A stretch of 35,710 nucleotides of DNA from Oscillospiraceae bacterium (GTDB lineage Bacteria > Bacillota > Clostridia > Oscillospirales > Oscillospiraceae). Positions within the stretch are counted from its first letter, which is position 1, and every line of letters starts with the position of its first letter. Of this stretch, positions 24,434 through 31,791 are shown piece after piece. The translations under genes were made by a program, and so were the position numbers. Location: positions 1-35,710 of the forward strand of contig JAFQFH010000026.1 in assembly GCA_017398685.1 (NCBI GenBank), given 5' to 3'. The notes beneath the pieces were generated by a model, which saw only the letters and a program-made list of their open reading frames with translations, was not told the DNA's origin and ran no database searches.

Positions 24434-24462
24434 ATTATGCAATAAAATTACAGCTTTGTCAA
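24434..24462 (-). promoter_or_regulatory. sigma-A promoter of the LacI-family gene
   Basis: A perfect TTGACA (24457-24462, minus strand), 17 bases and CATAAT (24434-24439) predict a start near 24427 and an approximately 118-base leader. Confidence 0.8.
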
Positions 24463-24502
24463 ATATTTACAAATATAGCTGAAAGCATTAATAGCAGTGA
24501 GT

Positions 24503-25357
24503 CTATTTATTGCGCACAACGGGATGTATGAGCACCTTTTCGCCGGGATGAGGCTCAAGGAAACGGTCAAGGTTCTCGATTTTATCGCGAACCATGGCAG
24601 GATCCGCAGCATACCAGCATTTGTCTGGGTCATAGTATGTACCCCAGTGGAACATGATAACTTCGCTGTCTTTCAGGGTGTTTACGATTTTCAGCGCCAG
24701 CTCTGTGCCAAAGTGATGTATGGGCTTGTTATCCTCAAAGTCCATGAACATAAGGTCCACATCTTCGTTGTCAAGATGTTCGGGAAGGTACTTGCTGTCG
24801 CCGGGGTGCCAGACCACGCCGTCTCTTGTGTAGAACTTAAAACCGCAGCAGTCCTCCAGCTTGTGAACGTAGGGCTGGGTTTCGGGATAATCGAGCTGCC
24901 AGGGATGGTCCGCCAGAGTCATTTTGACGTGCACATCGCCTATATCAAATTCGTCAAGAAGACCGTGAGCCACTATCTGCTCCTCCGGTACACCCAGTTC
25001 CATAAGCTTCATCTTGACATAGGGTGTACCGTGAAACTTAAGGTCCAGCTTTTTAAGCTCGTTGACAGTCAGTGTACCCATGTGGTCAGTATCTGCGTGG
25101 GTGTAAAGAACGGCATCCAGTTTTTTTACATCCTTGGCGAGAATAGGGGGCATGCAATACTGGGGCGCTTCCTCAACCTCACTGATGGGCGGGTTTTCGG
25201 AGGCGAGACTGATTACCGGATCGACCATAATGGTGGTCCCGTGAGAGTTCAACATGATCCCTGCGCCGGTGAGCCAGTATACAGCGGTATCGTGGCTGTT
25301 TTCAAAAGCGGCATCGGTCATGGGAATAGGGTCCGGAGCTTTTGCCTGATATTTCAT
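24503..25357 (-). CDS. metallo-beta-lactamase-fold hydrolase, UlaG-like
   Basis: A 284-residue MBL-fold metal hydrolase, closest in layout to the UlaG (L-ascorbate-6-phosphate lactonase)/UPF0173 branch. The metal site is THADTDHMG (H87, D89, D91, H92). The second His of the usual HxHxDH is Asp, giving HxDxDH as in ComEC-type enzymes. Further ligands are in LADHPWQLD (H151) and VWHPGDSKY (D187), with a C-terminal IHPVVRNK. There is no signal peptide, so it is cytoplasmic. GAGGAGATAAA precedes the ATG. It is the last gene of the importer operon, 97 bases after the binding protein and separated from it by a long palindrome. Lactone or amide opening of the imported compound is an inference. Confidence 0.85.
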   Translation of the reverse strand: MKYQAKAPDPIPMTDAAFENSHDTAVYWLTGAGIMLNSHGTTIMVDPVISLASENPPISEVEEAPQYCMPPILAKDVKKLDAVLYTHADTDHMGTLTVNELKKLDLKFHGTPYVKMKLMELGVPEEQIVAHGLLDEFDIGDVHVKMTLADHPWQLDYPETQPYVHKLEDCCGFKFYTRDGVVWHPGDSKYLPEHLDNEDVDLMFMDFEDNKPIHHFGTELALKIVNTLKDSEVIMFHWGTYYDPDKCWYAADPAMVRDKIENLDRFLEPHPGEKVLIHPVVRNK

Positions 25358-25398
25358 TTTATCTCCTCAATTAAAAATGATAATAAATTTTCCTTAAT

Positions 25399-25438
25399 AG
25401 GCAATTATGGTGGGGCATATGCCTCACCATAATTGCCT
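25399..25438. repeat. 40-bp near-perfect palindrome between binding-protein and MBL genes
   Basis: Twenty bases on each side mirror each other with a single mismatch (25413/25424), centred on GGCATATGCC. It lacks a proper T tract in the transcribed (minus) direction. It more likely stabilises the upstream binding-protein mRNA or attenuates partially than acts as a full terminator. Confidence 0.85.
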
Positions 25439-25454
25439 TTAAAACTGTGTTTGC

Positions 25455-26585
25455 TTAGCCTTCGGCTATGATCTGCATCAGATCTTCTCTCTCAAGAAGC
25501 TCGTAGTAAAGCTTCTCTGCTTCGCCAAAGTACTTGTCTGCGGTGTAGCTTTCGTCCAGAGTACCGACCTTGATTGCGTTGTTGATGCAGTACTCAACGG
25601 GCTTACGCCAGTAGTAGTCGCTGTCGGGGTTGTAAACGTTCTTTTCGCACTCTTCCAGAGTCTGGAAAATGTCGTAAATGGTCTGCATCTCGAGGTACTC
25701 ATCAACGGAGAACTCAGCGCCGGAGATCTTGCTGAGGCCGGCTGCAGCCACCTCTGCGAACTTCTCAGGATCCTCGTTGAACTTCTTCTCTGCCAGATAG
25801 CAGCAGGCGAGAGTTCTCAGAGCAGCCTCGCGATTGTTGATCATGAACTCGTCAGTGCTGGAGAAGGTGTCGTACCATGCACCGGCAGGGCCGAGGATTT
25901 CGTAACCGCCTGCGTCAATAAAGGCGCCGTTACCCTGATTGAGGAGGTAGGTCTGCTGGGGAATGCCGCCGATGTAGAAGTCACCGTTGCCGGCGAGGAA
26001 TGCGGTGGCGGCCTTTGCGTCATCTGCAAATTCCATGAAGTTTACATCGTCTGCGCCCAGACCGACCTGCTCAAGCATATCGATTATCAGCGGCTCTTTC
26101 TGGGGGATGATGCAGATGGTCTTGCCCTTGAACTCGTTTCTTCTGTACTCTCTTGCAGCCTCAAGGCCCATCTCTGCCTTCAGATCCTCCCAAGGCTTGA
26201 TATCCTCGGCGCGGCCGACAAAGAAGAAGCCCTTATAAAAGCCCAGAGGAATAAAGTGCCTGATGTCGGGGCAGCCCTTCATAACGGCGACCTGTTCATC
26301 AACACAGCCGTAGGATACGTCAATGTCACCGCGGACATTTGCCTGGTAGCCAGGGGCGGAGTTGGTAAAGGGCACGATGGTGATATCAATGCCGCAAAGC
26401 TTGTCCAGACCCCACTCTTTGGCAACGTTGAATACCTGATACATGGGGTAGGGGCCAATGCCTATCTTGACGGGATAGACCTCGTCAAAGGTGGGGAGCT
26501 CGCTGTCTGCCGATGCTGCAACGCCGCCCATCAGGAGCGTGGCAAACATCAGAGTCGCCAATAGGACTGAGATCAATTTCTTCAT
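25455..26585 (-). CDS. ABC transporter substrate-binding protein, TauA/SsuA/NitT-like
   Basis: A 376-residue secreted binding protein of the taurine/nitrate/sulfonate type. Residues 1-26 are a signal peptide (MKKLISVLLATLMFATLLMGG ...). The mature part starts with VKIGIGPYPMYQVF and the typical IDITIVPF and DIDVSYGCVDEQV ligand-cleft segments. There is no lipobox Cys at the cleavage site, unusual for a Gram-positive binding protein, so anchoring may be by an uncleaved signal or by association with the permease. AAGGAGG precedes ATG 26585. The operon order is ATPase, permease, this gene, MBL hydrolase. The ligand is unknown; anionic or amine-containing small molecules are usual for the class. 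Confidence 0.9.
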   Translation of the reverse strand: MKKLISVLLATLMFATLLMGGVAASADSELPTFDEVYPVKIGIGPYPMYQVFNVAKEWGLDKLCGIDITIVPFTNSAPGYQANVRGDIDVSYGCVDEQVAVMKGCPDIRHFIPLGFYKGFFFVGRAEDIKPWEDLKAEMGLEAAREYRRNEFKGKTICIIPQKEPLIIDMLEQVGLGADDVNFMEFADDAKAATAFLAGNGDFYIGGIPQQTYLLNQGNGAFIDAGGYEILGPAGAWYDTFSSTDEFMINNREAALRTLACCYLAEKKFNEDPEKFAEVAAAGLSKISGAEFSVDEYLEMQTIYDIFQTLEECEKNVYNPDSDYYWRKPVEYCINNAIKVGTLDESYTADKYFGEAEKLYYELLEREDLMQIIAEG

Positions 26586-26634
26586 TTCTACTGTTCCTCC
26601 TTATGTGTTTTTATTTTTACATGCTGTGCATGTA

Positions 26635-27417
26635 CTATTTTATCCCTTCAAAGGTGACGACGGCTCTGTCGGTCCAGACGGTGAGGCGTCTTTCAATTGC
26701 TGCGATGATCTTATCGAGAATAATTGCAAAGCAGCAATATATGAGAACAATGACCATAATGCCCGGTGTATTCAGATACATCTGCTGGACTATCATGTTG
26801 TAGCCAAGACCGATCTGTACGCCCATGAACTCAGCGGCAACGTCCAGTCCCCAGGAGGTGGCGGCGGCCACGCGGATAGCACCGACAAGGTGGGGGATGA
26901 TGTAGGGGATAACCACGGTTTTGAATATGGTCTTTTTGTTTGCGCCAAGGTTCTGGGATGCCCGGATATAGATCAGAGGCATATTTTTAATTGCTTCATA
27001 GGTCTGAACGCCGATGATACCCATAACACCCAGTGCAACCAGAAAAACCTGAGGCAGGATACCAAGACCGAACCAGATCATGAAAAGGGGAATGAGAGCG
27101 AATACGGGAATGGGCCTTGTGAACTCCATAAAGGGACCCACAGTATCCATAAAAGCCTTGGAATAGGCCATGAGCAGGCCCATCAGAAGACCCACGGTGA
27201 GGCCGATGAGGAAGCCGGACATGGTGATACGAAGGCTGGCCAGACATGCAGACAGAAGATTTTTTCTCATGCTCCACAGCGCTTCGGCCAGATCTACGGG
27301 ACTGGGCAGGAAGGTATAGGTTACGACCTTGAAAACCATCGTTGCCAGAACCCAGGCGACCATTAAGACCAGAAATGCCAGAAGGCTGGGCGGAATTCTA
27401 TTTTTTGTTTTAATCAT
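26635..27417 (-). CDS. ABC transporter permease, SsuC/TauC-like
   Basis: A 260-residue inner-membrane permease with six hydrophobic helices. The N-terminal helix is followed by TFLPSPVDLAEALWSM, typical of the taurine/sulfonate group, and RITMSGFLIGLTVGLLMGLLMAYS marks the binding-protein-dependent transport domain. The cytoplasmic coupling loop is SWGLDVAAEFMGVQIGLGYNMIVQQ. The start ATG 27417 follows GAGGTAGCGGT. It lies 13 bases downstream of the ATPase gene and 49 bases upstream of the binding-protein gene. Confidence 0.93.
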   Translation of the reverse strand: MIKTKNRIPPSLLAFLVLMVAWVLATMVFKVVTYTFLPSPVDLAEALWSMRKNLLSACLASLRITMSGFLIGLTVGLLMGLLMAYSKAFMDTVGPFMEFTRPIPVFALIPLFMIWFGLGILPQVFLVALGVMGIIGVQTYEAIKNMPLIYIRASQNLGANKKTIFKTVVIPYIIPHLVGAIRVAAATSWGLDVAAEFMGVQIGLGYNMIVQQMYLNTPGIMVIVLIYCCFAIILDKIIAAIERRLTVWTDRAVVTFEGIK

Positions 27418-27430
27418 ACCGCTACCTCAA

Positions 27431-28201
27431 TCAAAAACTTTCATATTCTTTCAGTTCGTCTATCATTTGTCTGCGCATTTTTTGGAACTGAGGATTTTCC
27501 TTTATTGCCAGTGATCTGGGGCGCTCGAAGGGGATGTCGTAAACATGAAGCTCACCGCCGAAGCTTATAGGCTGCATGATTGCCACGCGGTCGCCAAGGA
27601 AAATAGCCTCTTCAATGTCGTGGGTAACGAAAATGATGGTCTTTTTTGTCTTCTCCCAGATCTGAAGCAGCTGCTCCTGAAGCTTTTCCTTCGTCATGGC
27701 ATCCAGCGCACCGAAAGGCTCGTCCATGAGCATTATCCTTGGGTTGTTGCTCAGCACACGGGCAAGGTCAACGCGCTTTTTCATACCGCCGGACAGCTCC
27801 TTGGGATACTGGTTTTCCACTCCGCTGAGACCCACCAGAGAGATGAAATGGTTTGCGATTTCATCCCGTTCGGCTTTCTCAATACCTCTGGCTTTCAGAC
27901 CGTACTCTACATTCTGGTACACTCTCATCCAGGGGAAGACCGCATCTTCCTGAAAGACCATGGCTCTTTCATAGGATACATCGTTTATTTCCTCGCCGTT
28001 GTCAAGGATTACACCTTTTTCGGCCTTTTCAAAGCCGGCGATTATTTTCAGTATAGTGGATTTACCGCAGCCGGAAGGGCCGAGCAGGCAAAGAAATTCA
28101 TTGTCCTTTACGGTGAGATTAAGATTATGCACGATTTCTTTGCGTTCTTTTGCTTTTTTTCTGTTCTGATACGAAAAGCAGAGATCCTTTATTTCAATCA
28201 T
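27431..28201 (-). CDS. ABC transporter ATP-binding protein, SsuB/TauB-like
   Basis: The 256-residue ATPase of the importer. Walker A is GPSGCGKST (41-49), the signature is ELSGGMKKRVDLARVL, Walker B is IMLMDEPFGALD, and the switch His is in IFVTHDIEEA. It is the first gene of the operon, about 92 bases downstream of the predicted transcript start. The ATG is preceded by AAAGG nine bases away. A small hairpin in the leader (28216-28233) lies just before that binding site. Confidence 0.95.
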   Translation of the reverse strand: MIEIKDLCFSYQNRKKAKERKEIVHNLNLTVKDNEFLCLLGPSGCGKSTILKIIAGFEKAEKGVILDNGEEINDVSYERAMVFQEDAVFPWMRVYQNVEYGLKARGIEKAERDEIANHFISLVGLSGVENQYPKELSGGMKKRVDLARVLSNNPRIMLMDEPFGALDAMTKEKLQEQLLQIWEKTKKTIIFVTHDIEEAIFLGDRVAIMQPISFGGELHVYDIPFERPRSLAIKENPQFQKMRRQMIDELKEYESF

Positions 28202-28277
28202 CTACCGCAACCTTTGCTTATTGAAAAATAAGCTTTCCTTTCAATGAATTGTGAAGATATTACGAGTAAAACGGTTT

Positions 28278-28291
28278 CGTGCTCGAGCACG
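28278..28291. promoter_or_regulatory. candidate LacI-type operator at the importer promoter
   Basis: CGTGCTCGAGCACG is a perfect 14-bp palindrome with the central CG usual for LacI-family sites. It begins about two or three bases downstream of the predicted transcription start of the importer operon, a classical repressor position. The LacI-family gene at the end of the same cluster is the natural candidate to bind it. I saw no second copy in the other gaps of the window. Confidence 0.7.
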
Positions 28292-28299
28292 GTAACTAT

Positions 28300-28327
28300 A
28301 GTATAACTATTTTTTGAATGTTGTCAA
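28300..28327 (-). promoter_or_regulatory. sigma-A promoter of the TauABC-type importer operon
   Basis: A perfect TTGACA (28322-28327, minus strand), 16 bases and TATACT (28300-28305) make one of the strongest promoters in the window, with the palindrome overlapping its start region. Confidence 0.82.
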
Positions 28328-28390
28328 TTGTCGTTTTGAGCATAGTAAAGGGGATTTTTTTGTGCAAAATAACTGAGCAAATACAAAAGG

Positions 28391-28560
28391 TATAATAGTG
28401 TGAGCAAAAAGGCGCCTGACAGAAAGCTGAAAAAGGCGCCGTAATACAAAAGCTTATTAAAGGAGAGAGTGGTGTCGCCTTAAATTGCAGTAAGGCAGAT
28501 TGTTGGCCCAAGGGAAGAGAATTTTGCGGCGGCGACACAGGAAATATGAAGAAAAAGGGT
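28391..28560. other. non-coding region with inverted repeats, possible small RNA
   Basis: No convincing gene is found between the importer promoter and the HTH gene. A TATAAT at 28391-28396 faces right but has no -35 box. GGCGCC repeats at 28411 and 28435 form a hairpin with a T tract on the minus strand, terminator-like. GTGTCGCC (28472-28479) and GGCGACAC (28531-28538) pair around 51 bases. AAAGGAGAGAG followed by GTG opens only a four-codon frame. The direction of any transcript is undecided. Confidence 0.35.
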
Positions 28561-28568
28561 GTATTTTT

Positions 28569-28605
28569 AAAACAAGGAGCCCAGCCGCGAGGGATGGACT
28601 CCTTG
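28569..28605 (-). terminator. intrinsic terminator of the amidohydrolase-HTH operon
   Basis: On the minus strand a 10-bp stem (28596-28605 with 28573-28582, one wobble) is followed by TTTT. It lies 45 bases after the HTH stop codon. Confidence 0.8.
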
Positions 28606-28649
28606 CCAAAAAAAGAAGGAAAATGAGTTTGTCTGAAAAAAGAATAATT

Positions 28650-28877
28650 TTATTCTTTCACAAAGTCGATTTTGAGCTTGTAACCCATCCCTTTTGCGAG
28701 ACGATAAAGCGTGTAAAGGTCCGGGTCATCGCCATGGTTCATCCTGTTGAAAATGGTGGACAAATTCTGGCGGGTTTTTCCGAGAACATTGCATATATCC
28801 TGTTCAAGGATGCCGTTCTCCTTCATAAAGCTTTTTATTTCGTCATGCAGCTGCTTGTTGTCACCGGAATAGATCAT
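28650..28877 (-). CDS. small helix-turn-helix protein, XRE-like
   Basis: A 75-residue protein made almost entirely of one Cro/C1-type helix-turn-helix. DIKSFMKENGILEQDICNVL-like spacing is present at residues about 12-31, then GKTRQNLSTIFNR as the recognition region and LYTLYRLAKGMGYKLKIDF as the closing helices. There is no sensor domain. It is the last gene of the operon, 39 bases after the amidohydrolase, with GGTGA before the ATG and a terminator behind. It could be a local regulator or a leftover of another module. The DNA target is unknown. Confidence 0.75.
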   Translation of the reverse strand: MIYSGDNKQLHDEIKSFMKENGILEQDICNVLGKTRQNLSTIFNRMNHGDDPDLYTLYRLAKGMGYKLKIDFVKE

Positions 28878-28916
28878 TTATTCACCAACTTTTCCTGAAT
28901 AGTGTTTTAGCTTATA

Positions 28917-29819
28917 TTACTTGACTTCGATGTTATACAGCTTGGAAGCGCAGCCGAACATGATGCTGTCGATCTCGCTCTGGGTCAGTTCGGGCCAGCC
29001 GCAGCGTCTGTTGATCTCGTTCAGGCCGACCTGGACAAGGTGGATCCAGTTCTTGAGGTCCTCGGTGGGGTTGGGGCCGAACACATCGTAGTTATATGCA
29101 ACGTAGTCGGTGGCGAACATGACGCGGTCGAGAACGCCGTACTCTCTTGCAAGAACAAGCTGCCATGCGGTCCACATGGGACGGCCGTAAGTCATGGCAA
29201 GGTCGGTGTACAGGTTCTTGTCGTTGGTCATGAGCACGAACAGGTACTCGGACCAGGGGTAGCCCAGATGCTCCACGACGACTTTCATGTTGGGGAAGTC
29301 GATGAGAACATCATTGAGCAGGTCCATGTGTGCGTACTGGGTGGGGGCGAGGATGGCGGGGCCCATCTGTGCGGAGTGGTGGTACTGCACAACGATATCG
29401 TTTTTCTGTGCCAGCTGATAGAAGGGGTAGACAGTCTTGTCGTTGGACTTGTACTGGCCATAGGGAGGAGTCATGAGGACGCCGCGGATGCCGTCTTCCT
29501 TAATTGCGCGCTCAAACTCGTCGTAGGCTTCCTGATAGAAGCGGTTTGCCTTGTCAATGGGCTCAAGGCTTGCGAAGGGGATAAAGAAATCGGGGTACTT
29601 CTTGTAGGCTTCACGGACGTAGTCCTCGCCAAAGGTGGAGTTCCAGATTCTGGACATGTCCTGACCCATGCAAACGCACTTGTCGATGCCGGCGGCCTTG
29701 TACCAGGATACGAGGGTATCAATGTCGGTATCTTCGGGGACCTTCATACCCAGTCTGTCATAGGTGGGCTTGTCAAAATTTGCCTTTCTGATCAAATGCA
29801 TATGGGAATCAATAATCAT
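28917..29819 (-). CDS. amidohydrolase family 2 (TIM-barrel) hydrolase or decarboxylase
   Basis: A 300-residue amidohydrolase-superfamily protein of the 'amidohydrolase 2' group, which includes metal-dependent hydrolases, lactonases and non-oxidative decarboxylases. The metal site starts with DSHMHL (H6, H8) at the very N-terminus. QYHHSAQMG, VEHLGYPW and the late VMFATDYVAY (metal/catalytic Asp) follow in family order. ATG 29819 is chosen since AAAGGAG lies eight bases upstream and the conserved MIIDSHMHL begins there. It is third in the operon after the creatinase-like and TIGR04076 genes. No signal peptide is present. The substrate is unknown. Confidence 0.88.
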   Translation of the reverse strand: MIIDSHMHLIRKANFDKPTYDRLGMKVPEDTDIDTLVSWYKAAGIDKCVCMGQDMSRIWNSTFGEDYVREAYKKYPDFFIPFASLEPIDKANRFYQEAYDEFERAIKEDGIRGVLMTPPYGQYKSNDKTVYPFYQLAQKNDIVVQYHHSAQMGPAILAPTQYAHMDLLNDVLIDFPNMKVVVEHLGYPWSEYLFVLMTNDKNLYTDLAMTYGRPMWTAWQLVLAREYGVLDRVMFATDYVAYNYDVFGPNPTEDLKNWIHLVQVGLNEINRRCGWPELTQSEIDSIMFGCASKLYNIEVK

Positions 29820-29885
29820 GATGTTTTCTCCTTTCAAAATTATATAAGCAAAGAATTGTTTCAGACCCGCAGTAAAAAATGAGAA

Positions 29886-30221
29886 TTACTTGGTGTCAGC
29901 GGCGTTGTCCCAGGCTTCGTCCAGACGCTCTATCTTAAAGACAACGGGACGGATACCGTCGTTGCAGCAGTTGACAGCAATACCGGGACGGTTTACCCAG
30001 TCGCTGTAAATCTGCTCACTGCCCATGGACAGGGCAAAAACATAGTACTGTATTGCCTGCCAGGCATCCTCACAGAAATTTTCGGGCTTGCAGTAGTCGG
30101 TAATAAAAGTATCGCCCTCTCTGAAGAAGGGGCAGGGAGTTATACCCTCTGCACCATACTCTGCAGCCAGCTCTTCGTTAAAACATCTCTTCAAAACTGT
30201 TATTTTGCATTTGTAATTCAT
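29886..30221 (-). CDS. TIGR04076 family protein
   Basis: A 111-residue protein matching the TIGR04076 pattern: N-terminal YKCKITVLKR, GITPCPFFREGDTF with a conserved Cys (C30), EDAWQAIQYYVFAL and the closing GIRPVVFKIERLD. Family members are small, of unknown function, and often lie beside oxidoreductases or amidohydrolases in anaerobes. The start has AAGGAGG seven bases upstream. It sits 36 bases after the creatinase-like gene and 66 bases before the amidohydrolase, so it belongs to the same operon. Confidence 0.85.
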   Translation of the reverse strand: MNYKCKITVLKRCFNEELAAEYGAEGITPCPFFREGDTFITDYCKPENFCEDAWQAIQYYVFALSMGSEQIYSDWVNRPGIAVNCCNDGIRPVVFKIERLDEAWDNAADTK

Positions 30222-30257
30222 GTGCGGCCTCCTTGGTAAATAGAACTGAAGAAAAGT

Positions 30258-31637
30258 TTATTTCTGGACAGTGTATGCCAGATTAAGATTGAAGTAATAA
30301 GGGGCGTACCAGCTGGCAAGATTGGACATGGGCAGCACCTCGTCCGGCACGTCAATATTAAGCTCGTTGCGCATATAGTCGCGGCGCATTATCATGCGCT
30401 CGTATACTTCGGGATACTTCTCCTTCAGCTTCTGCTGCAAAGCTTCGTCGGCAATGCAGAAGCCGTCCTCGCAGTTGGGGGAAATGTAGCCGTCAATGGA
30501 AGGAATAATATCCATCTGGATGAGCATACCGCTGACGATTTTATCCGTGCAGCCGGGAGCAAAGGGAGAACTGAGCCATTCTTCGTCGGAGATAAGATGT
30601 CCGGGGTTGAGGACCCAACCGAACTTCTCCTTGGGGATTATGCTGTTTACAAGGTCGAAGATCTCTCCGCCGGTGACGCCGATCTTCATGTTTTCGACCC
30701 AGGCGACAACTGCCTTGAAATAGGTAAGGCAGATATTGTCTGCAAATTCCTTGGCAGCTTCGGGTACACTGTTGACGCCGTCAACAAGGTAGCCGTTTCT
30801 CACGCTCAGACCGCCGCGCATACCCAGACTGTTGGTTACGGGATCGCCGTATTTTGCGCGGTATACATTGGCGCTTATAAGGCCCTTCTTTGTGTTTTCA
30901 GCGGCAGCAATGGTGGGGTGGCAGGACAGGGGCTGGCCATAAACTGCAAACTTATTTGCAATGTCCAGTTCGCGCTCACCCAGCCATTTGGAGTTGATTG
31001 CGTTCCACACGGAGTTTGAAGCCAGGGTGGCACCGTGCTCATAATAGGCAATTTCATCCTCGGTGTTGGTAACTCTTATGCCGTAACCGGGAGCGATGAA
31101 AAGATGTGTCACATTGCGGATCGTTTCAGGAGCCACGATCTTGGCAATTGCCTGATAAATAAAGGTGGGGATGCAGAACTGATCTTCTGCGAGCAGCTTC
31201 CAGCCCACCACGCCGACCTTGGACTCGCTGCTGATACCTGCGGCCTTCAGCAGCTCATCGAGAGGCTCTTTCACACTGTCAGGCTGGCTGGGCAGGGATA
31301 TGGTGGGATACAGCTGAGCGCTGACGGGAATGCGTGCGGTCTTGTGCATGGGGAAGCACTCGTTGCCAAGGAACAGTCTGCATTTGCCGTCAGAATGCAG
31401 TACGGCAAGACCCTCTTCAAAACGGGGTTCAAATCCGATTATGTAGTTGAAGTTTGCAAAATGCTCTCTGTCGGCGTAGATGATAATAACGTCAAGGTCC
31501 GACTTTTTCATAAGGTCAAGAACCTTTGCCAGACGGAGCTGATACACTTCGTCCGGGAGCTGAGGGAAGACCTCGGGAATGGGGAACTTGGGCAGCTTTA
31601 CATCGCTGAGCACAATATTCTTGGGCTGATAATTCAT
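30258..31637 (-). CDS. creatinase/M24-fold protein lacking most canonical metal ligands
   Basis: A 459-residue protein with the two-domain layout of creatinases and Xaa-Pro peptidases: an N-terminal creatinase-like domain (about 30-185) and a C-terminal pita-bread fold (about 190-430). The M24 metal set is Asp-Asp-His-Glu-Glu. Here the usual double-Asp strand reads GDPVTNSLGMRGG (264-276) with no ligand pair, the His is kept in NPGHLISDEEW (H347), the first Glu is replaced in QMDIIP (D376) and the last Glu is kept in CEDGF (E390). This resembles metal-independent C-N hydrolases such as creatinase more than a peptidase. GGAGG precedes ATG 31637. It is first in its operon and divergent from an arginase-fold gene. 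The substrate is not known. Confidence 0.85.
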   Translation of the reverse strand: MNYQPKNIVLSDVKLPKFPIPEVFPQLPDEVYQLRLAKVLDLMKKSDLDVIIIYADREHFANFNYIIGFEPRFEEGLAVLHSDGKCRLFLGNECFPMHKTARIPVSAQLYPTISLPSQPDSVKEPLDELLKAAGISSESKVGVVGWKLLAEDQFCIPTFIYQAIAKIVAPETIRNVTHLFIAPGYGIRVTNTEDEIAYYEHGATLASNSVWNAINSKWLGERELDIANKFAVYGQPLSCHPTIAAAENTKKGLISANVYRAKYGDPVTNSLGMRGGLSVRNGYLVDGVNSVPEAAKEFADNICLTYFKAVVAWVENMKIGVTGGEIFDLVNSIIPKEKFGWVLNPGHLISDEEWLSSPFAPGCTDKIVSGMLIQMDIIPSIDGYISPNCEDGFCIADEALQQKLKEKYPEVYERMIMRRDYMRNELNIDVPDEVLPMSNLASWYAPYYFNLNLAYTVQK

Positions 31638-31736
31638 AAAAACCTCCGTACTGTGGAAATAATGTTTCTCCCTGTTTTGTAGGTTGGCAAGGCGCTGCGC
31701 ACGGGAATGCCGGATTACAAGTAAAAACCTTTTGTA

Positions 31737-31765
31737 TTGACAGAAAACGAAAAGATGGATATTTT
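31737..31765 (+). promoter_or_regulatory. promoter of the arginase-family gene
   Basis: A perfect TTGACA (31737-31742), exactly 17 bases and TATTTT (31760-31765) lie 27 bases upstream of the start codon. No clear promoter for the divergent creatinase-like operon was found in 31638-31736. Confidence 0.65.
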
Positions 31766-31791
31766 AAAAGAAAAAGCGAAAGGACTATCAA

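Noticed and set aside
28441-28610. T-box riboswitch in the gap near the HTH gene.
   Set aside because: The conserved GGTGGNACCGCG antiterminator sequence is absent; the CCGCGAGGGA there is the loop of a minus-strand terminator.
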